From the NCBI RefSeq assembly GCF_900176605.1, contig NZ_FXLP01000004.1:620001-684000 (forward strand): a stretch of 64,000 bases of DNA, read 5' to 3'. Under the pieces are notes generated by a model, which saw nothing but the letters and a program-made list of their open reading frames with translations, was not told where the DNA came from and searched no databases. This document shows, one piece after another, positions 26,317-34,007 of this stretch. Origin of the DNA: Peptoniphilus vaginalis. GTDB taxonomy: Bacteria > Bacillota > Clostridia > Tissierellales > Peptoniphilaceae. A program made the position numbers and the translations under genes. The first letter of the stretch is position 1. Every line of letters starts with the position of its first letter.

Positions 26317-26338
26317 AAAATAAAAAAGAGGTGAGATA

Positions 26339-26536
26339 GTGAAACTAAATACTATGGAAGTTAAGGCGTTATTGGTTGAAAATAACTTGAATCAAACTGA
26401 GTTAGCTGAAAAATCGGGTCTTTCGAGAATAACAATAACTAGTTTAATGACAGGTAAAAATGGAAGTGCTAAATCATTAAATAAGATTGCTAAAGCTTTG
26501 AATGTTCCTGTTAGGCAAATAATAAATATTAATTAA
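26339..26536 (+). CDS. Small XRE-family (Cro-like) regulator
   Basis: 65 residues, GTG start after AAGAGGTGAG. Nearly the whole protein is a helix-turn-helix: NNLNQTELAEKSGLSRITIT, then KSLNKIAKALNVPVRQII. First gene of the rightward operon opposite the CI-like repressor, so probably the Cro counterpart. Confidence 0.85.
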   Translation: MKLNTMEVKALLVENNLNQTELAEKSGLSRITITSLMTGKNGSAKSLNKIAKALNVPVRQIININ

Positions 26537-26553
26537 TAGTGGGAGGGGTAAAA

Positions 26554-26751
26554 GTGAAGATTAAAGAATTTGAAGTTAATTTAATATTAGCTGAAAAAAA
26601 TTTAAGACAGAGTGATCTTGCTGAATTATCAGGAATTTCAAGAGTAACTATTAATAGCGTCTTAAACGGTAAGACCGCAAATTTTAGAACAATTCATGCT
26701 ATTGCTAAAGCTTTAAATGTTCCTGTTAGGCAAATAATAAGTGAGGTGTAA
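26554..26751 (+). CDS. Second small XRE-family regulator, paralogue of the preceding gene
   Basis: 65 residues from GTG 26554, preceded by GGGAGGGG at correct spacing (the frame opens at 26539 but that would put the site inside the gene). The helix-turn-helix reads KNLRQSDLAELSGISRVTIN and the end ALNVPVRQII is identical to that of the upstream protein, so a tandem duplication is likely. A pair of Cro-like proteins may give graded control. Confidence 0.8.
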   Translation: MKIKEFEVNLILAEKNLRQSDLAELSGISRVTINSVLNGKTANFRTIHAIAKALNVPVRQIISEV

Positions 26752-26753
26752 TT

Positions 26754-26951
26754 ATGGCTACATTGGTTAAGGTTGATGTCGTTTCAGATGTTTTATGTAT
26801 AAGCAAGAATAAGGCCTATCAGGTTATGAGAATGATAAATAAAGAACTTGAAAGAAAAGGCTTTATAACTATCCAGGGGAGAGTTCCATTGGATTATCTC
26901 AAAATGAGATTTAATTTAAGTGATGAAGATTTTAGTCAAAGAAGTTGTTAA
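26754..26951 (+). CDS. Excisionase-like small DNA-binding protein
   Basis: 65 residues. The pattern (VDVVSDVLCISKNKAYQVMR, then LERKGFITIQGRVPLDYLKMRF) matches the winged helix-turn-helix of small phage/ICE excisionases and helix_turn_helix_17-type proteins. It starts 2 bp after the previous stop. Role as excisionase or early regulator is inferred from family and position. Confidence 0.6.
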   Translation: MATLVKVDVVSDVLCISKNKAYQVMRMINKELERKGFITIQGRVPLDYLKMRFNLSDEDFSQRSC

Positions 26952-26988
26952 AGATGTTAGTTAGTGAGTTAGTTATAAATAAAGAAAG

Positions 26989-27034
26989 ACCTACCAGGTT
27001 CAAGCAAAGTTCCCCAACTTCTCACCTAGTAGGT
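26989..27034 (+). ncRNA. Structured hairpin in the satellite, upstream of the replication gene
   Basis: ACCTACCAGGT pairs with ACCTAGTAGGT (11 bp, one mismatch) around a 24-base loop that itself holds AAGTT-CCCC-AACTT. No U tract follows, so it is not a classical terminator. A smaller ACCAT/ATGGT hairpin follows near 27050. Confidence 0.45.
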
Positions 27035-27128
27035 TATGACAAGTAACACCATGAAATGGTATTGCTCAGTTTAATTTTAGCATAATTGATTTATTTAAAC
27101 AAGATAGAGGGGAATATTAGGTGATAAT

Positions 27129-27881
27129 ATGGCAAAAAATAAAGGGTGGGTGAGTATTCATAGAAATATTTATGATAATTGGTTATGGAAAAGTAATGAA
27201 CCTTTTGACATTAGATCGGCATGGATTGATTTGTTGCTAATGGTTAATCATGAAGATAATAAAATTTATCATGATAATCAGCTGATAATGGTTAATAGGG
27301 GACAAAAAATAACCAGTTTGTTAGATCTATCTAAAAGATGGAAATGGTCGAGAACAAAAGTAAGAAATTTTTTAAAACAATTAGAAGATGACGAAATGAT
27401 TTTGCTTGAAATAGTACCACGAAAAAAGACAGTTATAACCATTGTAAATTACAACAAATATCAAGATGACAATACCACTAAAAAGACAACAGAAGAACAA
27501 CAGAAAGACAACAGAAGAACAACAGAAAGACAACAGAAAGACATAAACAATAATGATGTAATAATGATTAATAATGATGATAAGATAAATTACATTTCAG
27601 AAATTAATAACTTAATCAAGAATAAAATATCATCATCAACTTTAGATGATTTTATAAATCGATTTGGAGTTAATAAATTAGATTCATTGATTAATGAAAT
27701 TAGAGCAAGTAATTATTTGAAAAGCTCCATTAATTTCAATTATCTTAATGATGATTTTGTTAAAAAGGCTATTGGTGGTAAATATAGGACATTCAATGTT
27801 AGTAGTATAACGAATTATAACGATTATGATGAGGAGAATATTTATGCAGGAATTGAACCAATTAGGGGATATAAAAAATAA
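27129..27881 (+). CDS. Phage-type replication initiator (DnaD/replisome-organiser-like)
   Basis: 250 residues. N-terminal winged helix: GWVSIHRNIYDNWLWKS, then LLDLSKRWKWSRTKVRNFLK and KKTVITIVNYNKYQ, as in phage replisome organisers. A low-complexity TTEEQQKDNRR-type repeat links to a helical C-terminal part. Tandem DNA repeats lie inside the gene, as in phage initiators whose origin is intragenic. The next gene overlaps its end and encodes a DnaC-like loader, the usual partner. Confidence 0.75.
   Translation: MAKNKGWVSIHRNIYDNWLWKSNEPFDIRSAWIDLLLMVNHEDNKIYHDNQLIMVNRGQKITSLLDLSKRWKWSRTKVRNFLKQLEDDEMILLEIVPRKKTVITIVNYNKYQDDNTTKKTTEEQQKDNRRTTERQQKDINNNDVIMINNDDKINYISEINNLIKNKISSSTLDDFINRFGVNKLDSLINEIRASNYLKSSINFNYLNDDFVKKAIGGKYRTFNVSSITNYNDYDEENIYAGIEPIRGYKK
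27484..27543 (+). repeat. 22-bp tandem repeat inside the replication gene, possible origin
   Basis: AACAGAAGAACAACAGAAAG plus AC occurs twice, followed by a partial third copy. It encodes the Gln/Lys/Arg-rich linker. Iterons in initiator genes commonly form the phage or satellite replication origin. Confidence 0.55.
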
Positions 27882-28668
27882 TAAATCTGCTTATGAAAAA
27901 AAGCCTAAAGTCTATTATGACGATTGGTTTGTTAATGGCAAAAGAACTCTAATGACTTTGACAAATGAGGGCAACAGAAAATGGAATGAGGATCATAAAA
28001 AAGAAGAAGATGAGAAATTTTTAAAATATATTGAAAAGTTAAAGCTTGATAGCTTGATGGATAATAAGTTTAAAAAGTGTACTTTTAATAATTTTTACAA
28101 AACTAAAGATAATGAGTTTTACTTTAATTTCGGTCAATTCTATTCCAGGAACTTTGAAAAGAACAAGACTGAAAATAACGGCTTGCTAATATATGGGAAG
28201 CCTGGTACTGGTAAATCTTTTTTAAGCTTTTGTATAGCTAATTACTTACTTGATAATGGTATCAAAGTTATAGCTTGCTCAATATCAACTATCTTAGAAA
28301 AAATTAGAGAATATTCATCTTTCGGAGATAATAAGATGACTGTATTTAATAATGAATTAAAGAAAGCTGATTTATTGATTATTGATGATTTAGGCTCAGA
28401 AAATAGCAGTGAATGGGTAAATTCAAAAATTTATGAAGTTATTGATCTAAGATACAGATCAGAAAAGCCTTTGATTGTAACTACTAATCTTGAACCTGAT
28501 AATTTGAAGAAAAAATTAACCAATAAAGATGGCATTACAAGAACTTATGACAGGATCTTTGAAATATGTAGACCAATCGATATGAACATACAACCTTTAA
28601 GAATTATAAAGGGTAGGGAAAAACAAAATTCATTTTTAGAAGATTTAAACAAGCTATATAATATTTAA
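27844..28668 (+). CDS. DnaC-like helicase loader ATPase
   Basis: 274 residues from ATG 27844, chosen because GAGGAGA lies 6 bases upstream; the frame opens at 27826 but that includes the site. AAA+ domain: Walker A YGKPGTGKS near 120, Walker B LLIIDDLGSE near 180, sensor-1 VTTNL, and RTYDRIFEIC as arginine-finger region. Loads the replicative helicase at the origin defined by the preceding initiator, with which it overlaps by 38 bp. Confidence 0.88.
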   Translation: MQELNQLGDIKNNKSAYEKKPKVYYDDWFVNGKRTLMTLTNEGNRKWNEDHKKEEDEKFLKYIEKLKLDSLMDNKFKKCTFNNFYKTKDNEFYFNFGQFYSRNFEKNKTENNGLLIYGKPGTGKSFLSFCIANYLLDNGIKVIACSISTILEKIREYSSFGDNKMTVFNNELKKADLLIIDDLGSENSSEWVNSKIYEVIDLRYRSEKPLIVTTNLEPDNLKKKLTNKDGITRTYDRIFEICRPIDMNIQPLRIIKGREKQNSFLEDLNKLYNI

Positions 28669-28698
28669 TTGTGTTTGAAAGGATAAATAGGTGTAATT

Positions 28699-29085
28699 AT
28701 GAAAAAAATACAAATGGATAAGATACCTCTTATTAAGGCTTATAAAGATATTGAGAAAGAAGATGTTAATATTAGTGATCTAATAGACGCTGATTTAATT
28801 GTTCAAGTTAAAGGTTTTAATGATTTTTATGATTTAGCATTTGTTAAAAAGGTTGCTAAGCTTGAAGATGATGATATTGTAGCAGTAATTGAACATAAGG
28901 ATTTCACTAATTTAGTTGGCCAAGTTGTTAAGAATACTAATATTGTTTTAAGAAGAGTTATAAAAATAGGGGATAATATTCAGCTTAGAGATATACACAA
29001 TTTATTTAATCATATAGATCTGAAAGAGGATAATAACATAGAGATTTTAGGTAAGGTTACCTATAAATTATGTTATGTTTCTTGA
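28699..29085 (+). CDS. Uncharacterised satellite protein
   Basis: 128 residues, soluble, with beta-rich spacing such as DDDIVAVIEHKDF and IVLRRVIKIGDNIQL. This is faintly like the second half of LexA/S24 peptidases, but no catalytic Ser/Lys pair is seen, so I do not assign a function. It is last in the early operon, 30 bp after the helicase loader. Confidence 0.6.
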   Translation: MKKIQMDKIPLIKAYKDIEKEDVNISDLIDADLIVQVKGFNDFYDLAFVKKVAKLEDDDIVAVIEHKDFTNLVGQVVKNTNIVLRRVIKIGDNIQLRDIHNLFNHIDLKEDNNIEILGKVTYKLCYVS

Positions 29086-29139
29086 TACGAATAAGTAAGG
29101 GACTCAGGAAGAGATTACCAATAAAATAACCGCTATAAA

Positions 29140-29200
29140 AAAAGAACACCTACAGTCAGCCAAACTACAAAAGTTTTAGGGGCCTACCTGGTGTTCTTTT
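29140..29200 (+). ncRNA. Long hairpin, intergenic in the satellite
   Basis: AAAAGAACACC pairs perfectly with GGTGTTCTTTT (11 bp) around a 39-base loop with internal pairing potential. Read as RNA it ends in UUUU, so it could act as the early-operon terminator. The conserved-looking loop suggests more than that. A second small hairpin ATGGATA/TATCCAT follows at 29204-29224. Confidence 0.5.
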
Positions 29201-29280
29201 CCTATGGATATCTTTAGTATCCATGCAGTGAATACCTATATTATACCAATGGTTTTATGAAATTTCAATAAATATAAAAT

Positions 29281-29332
29281 AAGTAGATGGCGGTACCCAG
29301 CTAAAAGCCTTGTGGGGGCACCGTATCTACTT
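29281..29332 (+). ncRNA. Second structured element in the satellite intergenic region
   Basis: AAGTAGAT/ATCTACTT closes a structure with an inner CGGT/ACCG stem and a GC-rich core (ACCCAGC ... GGGGGC). It stands out strongly from the AT-rich surroundings. I recognise no known RNA family. Confidence 0.45.
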
Positions 29333-29564
29333 ATAAATATATTATACTAAATAGATTTATTATTTTCAACAAATAGAAAATAAAATCGGTAATAATCGGT
29401 AGTTTAAAAATATTTTTATAAAATGTTATGTTTTGTTAAGGTTTAGCATGGTAATAGTATTTATATTTTATTTAGTATTTATTTAAGCGTTTTATTTTAT
29501 AAGGTTATATTTAGTAACTTTAATTGCATATAGTTTACTAATAGAAAAAGCAATCTAGTTATAG

Positions 29565-29570
29565 TATAAT
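29565..29570 (+). promoter_or_regulatory. Possible promoter of the scaffold/capsid genes
   Basis: A perfect TATAAT -10 box about 55 nt upstream of the scaffold gene, without a consensus -35. It is bracketed by direct repeats TAGTTATA, possible activator sites for the element's own regulator or sigma factor. Confidence 0.4.
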
Positions 29571-29625
29571 ATAGTTATACATATGTAACTTATGGAAAAC
29601 ACTTTTTATAAAGGAGAATATAAAC

Positions 29626-30057
29626 ATGGATGATTTAAAAAATCAAGAAGTGGAACAACAAGAACACTCAACAAATGAGGGAAAAACATTTACTCAAGAT
29701 GATGTTAATAGAATAGTTGAAAAGCGTTTAAAGAGAGAAAAAGAGAAAAACTCTGATGATTCTATTGATATTTTTGAGGAAAAAGAGAGAAATTTAGATA
29801 AGAGAGAGCTTAACCTAGATTGTAGAGAAAAGCTTGCAGAAAATGGACTTAGTCCTGATTTCATAAAGTTTTTTAGAGGGAAATCAAAGGAAGATTTAGA
29901 TGATTTTGTAAATGAGGTTAGGAATCTAACTGAAAACTTAAATAATGAGTTTGAATCTAAATCAGGTGGGAGATTTAATTCTCATGTACCACCTAATAAT
30001 ACTTCTAGTGATTTTGATCCTGTTAGGGAGGCTTTCAAATATCCTGGATTAAAATAA
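29626..30057 (+). CDS. Phage capsid scaffolding protein (DUF4355-like)
   Basis: 143 residues. Acidic N-terminus, then the family hallmark FTQDDVNRIVEKRLKREK, a long charged helix, and a conserved GLSPDFIKFFRGKS segment. Scaffold proteins assemble the procapsid with the major capsid protein, which is the next gene (17 bp). Ribosome binding site AAAGGAG. Confidence 0.8.
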   Translation: MDDLKNQEVEQQEHSTNEGKTFTQDDVNRIVEKRLKREKEKNSDDSIDIFEEKERNLDKRELNLDCREKLAENGLSPDFIKFFRGKSKEDLDDFVNEVRNLTENLNNEFESKSGGRFNSHVPPNNTSSDFDPVREAFKYPGLK

Positions 30058-30074
30058 ATAGGAGATGAAAAATA

Positions 30075-30917
30075 ATGAGTATAGATTTAGCTACTAAGTA
30101 TATACCTTATGTAGATGAACAATTCACAAATGAAAGTAAATTATCCTTGATAACCAACCAAGATTTTGATTTTACTGGTGCTAAAACTGTTAAGGTTTAT
30201 AAAGTCAACACAAGCCCAATGAATGATTATGATAGGGTTGGAAAAGGAACATTTCAAAATTCTAGATATGGTAATATTTCAAATTTAACTGGATCTACTG
30301 AAGAGTTTACTTTATCAAAGGACAGATCTTTTACTTTTGCTATTGATAAATTAGATCGAGATGAAACTGTTCAAGCTTTAACAGGTGCTACTGCTTTGGC
30401 TAGACAAATAAGAGAGGTCGTTATTCCTGAAATTGATAAATATGTAATTGGAAAGATTATTGAAAAAGCTGGAATAACAACGGCTGAACCTGTTACTTTG
30501 ACTAAAGAAAACATATATGAAACCATATTGAAAGCAAATACAGAATTAGACAACTGGGCAATACCTGAAGTCGGAAGATGTTTATTAGTAACACCTGATG
30601 TATATTTGCTATTAAAACAAAATAAAGATTTTTTGATGTCAACTGATATAGCACAAGATTTAAAGATTAAAGGTGTTATAGCTACGGTTGACGGGCTAAC
30701 TGTTATTAAAGTACCTAAAAATATTGTACCTAAAGAATTTGGGTTCTTATTAGTCCACCCATCAGCGACAGTTGCACCAATTAAATTACAAGAATATAGA
30801 GTTCATCAAGATCCACCTGGAATTAGTGGTGAATTAGTTGAGGGTAGAATAGCCTATGATGGCTTTGTACTAGAAAATAAGAGTTTTGGTATATATTACA
30901 ATAAAATAGGGGCTTGA
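30075..30917 (+). CDS. Phage major capsid protein
   Basis: 280 residues. The N-terminal YVDEQFTNESKLSLITN, DFDFTGAKTVKVYKVNT and SFTFAIDKLDRDETVQAL segments are typical of major capsid proteins of siphophages of Bacillota, usually of similar length. Preceded by its scaffold and by AGGAGATG. There is no portal, protease, terminase or head-completion gene nearby, which is unusual for a prophage and suggests that a helper phage supplies the rest. Confidence 0.85.
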   Translation: MSIDLATKYIPYVDEQFTNESKLSLITNQDFDFTGAKTVKVYKVNTSPMNDYDRVGKGTFQNSRYGNISNLTGSTEEFTLSKDRSFTFAIDKLDRDETVQALTGATALARQIREVVIPEIDKYVIGKIIEKAGITTAEPVTLTKENIYETILKANTELDNWAIPEVGRCLLVTPDVYLLLKQNKDFLMSTDIAQDLKIKGVIATVDGLTVIKVPKNIVPKEFGFLLVHPSATVAPIKLQEYRVHQDPPGISGELVEGRIAYDGFVLENKSFGIYYNKIGA

Positions 30918-31015
30918 TAGCCTATACCTACTTCTTATTCATAACATAATTGATTCATTAATACATTTGTAATGGTGCTAATGTACCGGATTGGAAAAAT
31001 GTCCAATCATCTACT

Positions 31016-31058
31016 AACCGAGGTGTTATTTTAAGGATAAATACACTTCGGTTTTTTT
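31016..31058 (+). terminator. Terminator after the capsid gene
   Basis: AACCGAGGTGT/ACACTTCGGTT forms an 11-bp stem (one G-T pair) followed by seven T. A GATTGGA/TCCAATC hairpin lies just upstream (about 30989-31008). Confidence 0.85.
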
Positions 31059-31114
31059 ATTTGTTTTAACAAGTATAGAAGTTATTATTTTTTAAGTACA
31101 TAAAGGAGAATAAA

Positions 31115-31429
31115 ATGAGTATTGATAAACTAGAACAATATAGATTCCTAAAGTTAGAAAAACAAGATTTAGCTGAAAATATAGATTATTATGAGAGTTT
31201 ACTCGATAGACTATATAAAAGGCTTAAAAGATGTAATAACGATATTGAAGAAATTGAGAATTTTATAGTTTCTGAAGATGATGAGATCATAAAACAAATA
31301 ATAAAAATGAGATTTCTGGATAATAGAAAATGGATTGATGTTTCAATGGCATTAGGAAGCTCTAATGAAAGTTATGCAAGAAATTTATTCAATAGATACT
31401 TGAAAAAGAGTAATGAAAGACAACAATGA
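31115..31429 (+). CDS. Phage DUF1492/ArpU-type transcription regulator-like protein
   Basis: 104 residues. Coiled-coil N-terminal half, then IKQIIKMRFLDNRKWIDVSM, ALGSSNESYARNLFNRYL, i.e. a sigma-region-4-like helix-turn-helix as in small phage late regulators. It follows AAAGGAG and overlaps the sigma-factor gene by 17 bp, implying that the two work together on late or packaging genes. Confidence 0.7.
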   Translation: MSIDKLEQYRFLKLEKQDLAENIDYYESLLDRLYKRLKRCNNDIEEIENFIVSEDDEIIKQIIKMRFLDNRKWIDVSMALGSSNESYARNLFNRYLKKSNERQQ

Positions 31430-32183
31430 ATTATTTGAAAGGTATTCAAAAAATAAAAGTGATATTGGTTTAAGAAATAAGATAGTATTAAATAATATTA
31501 ATCTAGTTCCTTATACTATAAATCACTATAATTTATTTATTGATGGTGTCCATGATTATGAAGAGATGTTACAAGATGGTTATATTGCCCTTATAAAGGC
31601 TGTTGAAAGCTTTGATTATAGTTTAGGGTTTAAGTTCTCATCTTATGCTATTAAATGTATATTATCACTCACTAGAACCAGGCTTGATTATAATAAAGAT
31701 TTATCTTTAAATGCACCTATAAATGAGGGTGCTGAAACTGAAATTGAAATTATAGACACTATTAAAGATGAGAGTGTTGATTTTGAAAAAGATATTATAA
31801 ATGAAAACTTCTATCGTGAAATTAAAAAGAATTTATCTTTTAATCTTAATGATATTGAATTAGAGGTTATTAAAGCAATTTATGGTATAGATCAAGAAGT
31901 TAAATCATATAAATATTTATCTTGTATTCTTAAATTGGATATTAATTATTTAAAAAAGATTAAAAAACAAGCTGAAAATAAAATAAGAAGATCTAGTTAT
32001 TTTAAAAAAATATACAATGAAAGAAATCCTATCTCTTATTATCCTAAGATGATATTTGATAATGATAAATCAAGTCCAACTAATCAAATTAATTCACCAG
32101 TTGAAAGAATAGTTTTAGAAAAGCAAAAACAAGAAAAACAATTATTGAAGAAAACATTGAAGCATATAAAAAGCACCTTTTGA
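31413..32183 (+). CDS. Sigma-70-family RNA polymerase sigma factor carried by the satellite
   Basis: 256 residues. Region 1.2/2 pattern: RNKIVLNNINLVPYTINHY, then YEEMLQDGYIALIKAVESFD and GFKFSSYAIKCI. Region 4-like helices follow (LNDIELEVIKAIYG, YLSCILKLDINYLKKIKKQA). The last about 55 residues are basic and unassigned. It lies at the right edge of the element, next to the terminal repeat and guaA. A satellite-coded sigma could direct polymerase to satellite or helper promoters; this is inference. Confidence 0.75.
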   Translation: MKDNNELFERYSKNKSDIGLRNKIVLNNINLVPYTINHYNLFIDGVHDYEEMLQDGYIALIKAVESFDYSLGFKFSSYAIKCILSLTRTRLDYNKDLSLNAPINEGAETEIEIIDTIKDESVDFEKDIINENFYREIKKNLSFNLNDIELEVIKAIYGIDQEVKSYKYLSCILKLDINYLKKIKKQAENKIRRSSYFKKIYNERNPISYYPKMIFDNDKSSPTNQINSPVERIVLEKQKQEKQLLKKTLKHIKSTF

Positions 32184-32203
32184 ATTAAGGTGCTTTAATT
32201 ATT

Positions 32204-32227
32204 ATTGTTACGATATTGTTACACTTA
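32204..32227 (+). repeat. Right copy of the 24-bp terminal repeat
   Basis: ATTGTTACGATATTGTTACA plus CTTA, matching 24357-24380 except at two positions. It lies between the sigma-factor gene and the guaA stop. Confidence 0.7.
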
Positions 32228-32271
32228 GATTTTAGATTGGCTTATTTAAGCTATTTATAATCTATTTTTAA

Positions 32272-33792
32272 TTACTCCCATTCAATAGTTGCTGGGGGTT
32301 TTGATGTTATGTCGTAGACAATTCTATTGATGTGGTCCACTTCGTTTACTATTCTTGTTGACACCTTATCTAAGATTTCCCATGGGATTCTTGAGAAGTC
32401 AGCTGTCATGAAGTCTGTTGTTGATACTGCACGAAGGGCTAGTGTGTAGTCGTAGGTTCTAAAGTCGCCCATTACTCCTACTGTTCTGTTGTTTGTTAGG
32501 ACTGCGAAGTATTGGTTGATGTCTTTTAGTTTTGCTTTTTCTAATTCGTCTCTAAAGATTTTGTCTGCGTCACGAAGTATGTCGAGTTTTTCTTTTGTGA
32601 TTTCGCCCATTACTCTTATGGCTAGTCCTGGTCCTGGGAAGGGTTGTCTGTCTACTAGGTAGTCTGCGAGTCCTAGCTCTCTTCCAAGGTCACGTACTTC
32701 GTCTTTAAATAGCATGCGGAGTGGTTCGATGATTTCTTTGAAGTCCACGAAGTCAGGTAGTCCGCCAACGTTGTGGTGGGATTTTATTACTGCTGAGTCG
32801 CCTAGTCCTGATTCAATTACGTCTGGGTAAATTGTTCCTTGTGCTAGGAAGTCTACTGCTTTTATTTTTTGTCCTTCTTCTTCAAAGACTCTTATGAATT
32901 CTTCGCCGATGATTTTTCTTTTTCTTTCTGGGTCTGTTACTCCTGCTAGTTTATTTAAAAATCTTTCTTCTGCGTCTACTCTTATGAAGTGCATGCCTGA
33001 GTCTTTAAAGGCTTCTTCTACTTCGTCACCTTCGTTCTTTCTCATTAGGCCGTGGTCTACGAAGATGCATGTTAGCTTTTCGCCAACTGCTTTTGATAGT
33101 AGGGCTGCTGTTACTGATGAGTCAACTCCACCTGATAGGGCAAGGAGGACTTTCCCGTCGCCAACTTTTTCTTTTATTTCTTTAATGGATTTTTTTGCAT
33201 AGTTTTCCATTGTCCAATCTTTTTTTGCTCCGCAGATTTTTACTGCAAAGTTTTCTAACATTTCTTTGCCGTGGACTGAGTGGTTTACTTCTGGATGGAA
33301 TTGTAGGGCATAAAGTTTTTTGTCTACATTTGCCATGCCTGCGATTGGACAGTTTTTGCTCTTTGCTATTACTTCAAAGTCTTCTGGAACTTGGCTCACT
33401 CTATCTACGTGACTCATCCAAACTGTTTCTTCTTTTGATAGGTTTTCAAAGATAAGTGATTCTTTTGTTTCGATTTCTGTTTTTCCAAATTCTCTTTCAT
33501 TTGGTGCTTTTATTACTTCACCACCAAGTGTGTGTGCCATTATTTGCATTCCGTAGCAAAGTCCAAGGACTGGTATGCCTTTGTCGAAGATTTCTTTTTC
33601 TATTTGTGGTGCGCCTTCTTCATAGACTGAGTTAGGTCCACCTGTAAATATTATTCCTTCTACATTGTTTCTATTTTCTAATTCTTTTAAGGCCTTGTTG
33701 TATGGTACAACTTCGCAGTAAATATTTAGATCTCTTATTCGTCTTGCTATTAACTGGTTGTATTGGCCGCCAAAGTCAACTACTAGTATCAT
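32272..33792 (-). CDS. guaA: GMP synthase (glutamine-hydrolysing)
   Basis: Converts XMP to GMP with glutamine and ATP. 506 residues, full length. Class I glutamine amidotransferase domain first ([13 protein letters not shown], nucleophile Cys in [15 protein letters not shown]), then the ATP-pyrophosphatase domain ([11 protein letters not shown]) and the C-terminal dimerisation domain ending [11 protein letters not shown]. The start ATG follows AGGAGGTAA. The satellite element lies directly beyond its 3' end and the reading frame is intact. Confidence 0.98.
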   Translation of the reverse strand: MILVVDFGGQYNQLIARRIRDLNIYCEVVPYNKALKELENRNNVEGIIFTGGPNSVYEEGAPQIEKEIFDKGIPVLGLCYGMQIMAHTLGGEVIKAPNEREFGKTEIETKESLIFENLSKEETVWMSHVDRVSQVPEDFEVIAKSKNCPIAGMANVDKKLYALQFHPEVNHSVHGKEMLENFAVKICGAKKDWTMENYAKKSIKEIKEKVGDGKVLLALSGGVDSSVTAALLSKAVGEKLTCIFVDHGLMRKNEGDEVEEAFKDSGMHFIRVDAEERFLNKLAGVTDPERKRKIIGEEFIRVFEEEGQKIKAVDFLAQGTIYPDVIESGLGDSAVIKSHHNVGGLPDFVDFKEIIEPLRMLFKDEVRDLGRELGLADYLVDRQPFPGPGLAIRVMGEITKEKLDILRDADKIFRDELEKAKLKDINQYFAVLTNNRTVGVMGDFRTYDYTLALRAVSTTDFMTADFSRIPWEILDKVSTRIVNEVDHINRIVYDITSKPPATIEWE

Positions 33793-33951
33793 ATTTACCT
33801 CCTCTTCATTTAGTCCATTTTATAATAAATTTTTAATTTTGTATAGTTTCAGCTAAAGAGATTAGATTTAAATTAAGTAATTAGCCTATTTATATTGACA
33901 TTGAATATTAGTAACTCTATAATTTATAGAGATATATTGAACGGGATTTTA

Positions 33952-33980
33952 TTGTAAAATATGCCATTTAATGATAGAAT
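33952..33980 (+). promoter_or_regulatory. Promoter of secA
   Basis: TTGTAA (33952-33957), 17-nt spacer, TAGAAT (33975-33980), about 28 nt upstream of the secA start. A near-palindrome CTCTATAATTTATAGAG sits about 35 bp upstream. Confidence 0.65.
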
Positions 33981-34007
33981 AATACGTCAAGTAAAAGGAG
34001 TGGTAAA

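Larger units (their letters stand above)
29086..29625 (+). other. 540-bp intergenic region between early and capsid genes of the satellite
   Basis: Besides the hairpins at 29140-29200, 29204-29224 and 29281-29332 it holds about 220 bp of very AT-rich sequence ending in a TATAAT box at 29565-29570. TAGTTATA repeats flank that box. No coding sequence is apparent. Confidence 0.6.
24243..32283 (+). mobile_element. Phage-satellite-like integrated element at the guaA 3' end, about 8 kb
   Basis: Order: integrase and CI-like repressor leftward; then rightward two Cro-like regulators, an excisionase-like protein, a replication initiator, a DnaC-like loader, a 128-residue protein, scaffold, major capsid protein, a phage DUF1492/ArpU-type protein and a sigma factor. 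No terminase, portal, head-tail, tail or lysis genes are seen. The layout resembles phage-inducible chromosomal islands. The right side abuts the guaA 3' end, a known hotspot for integrative elements. Candidate ends share the octamer TCCCATTC (24249-24256 and 32276-32283), and near-identical 24-bp repeats lie just inside each end. Confidence 0.75.
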
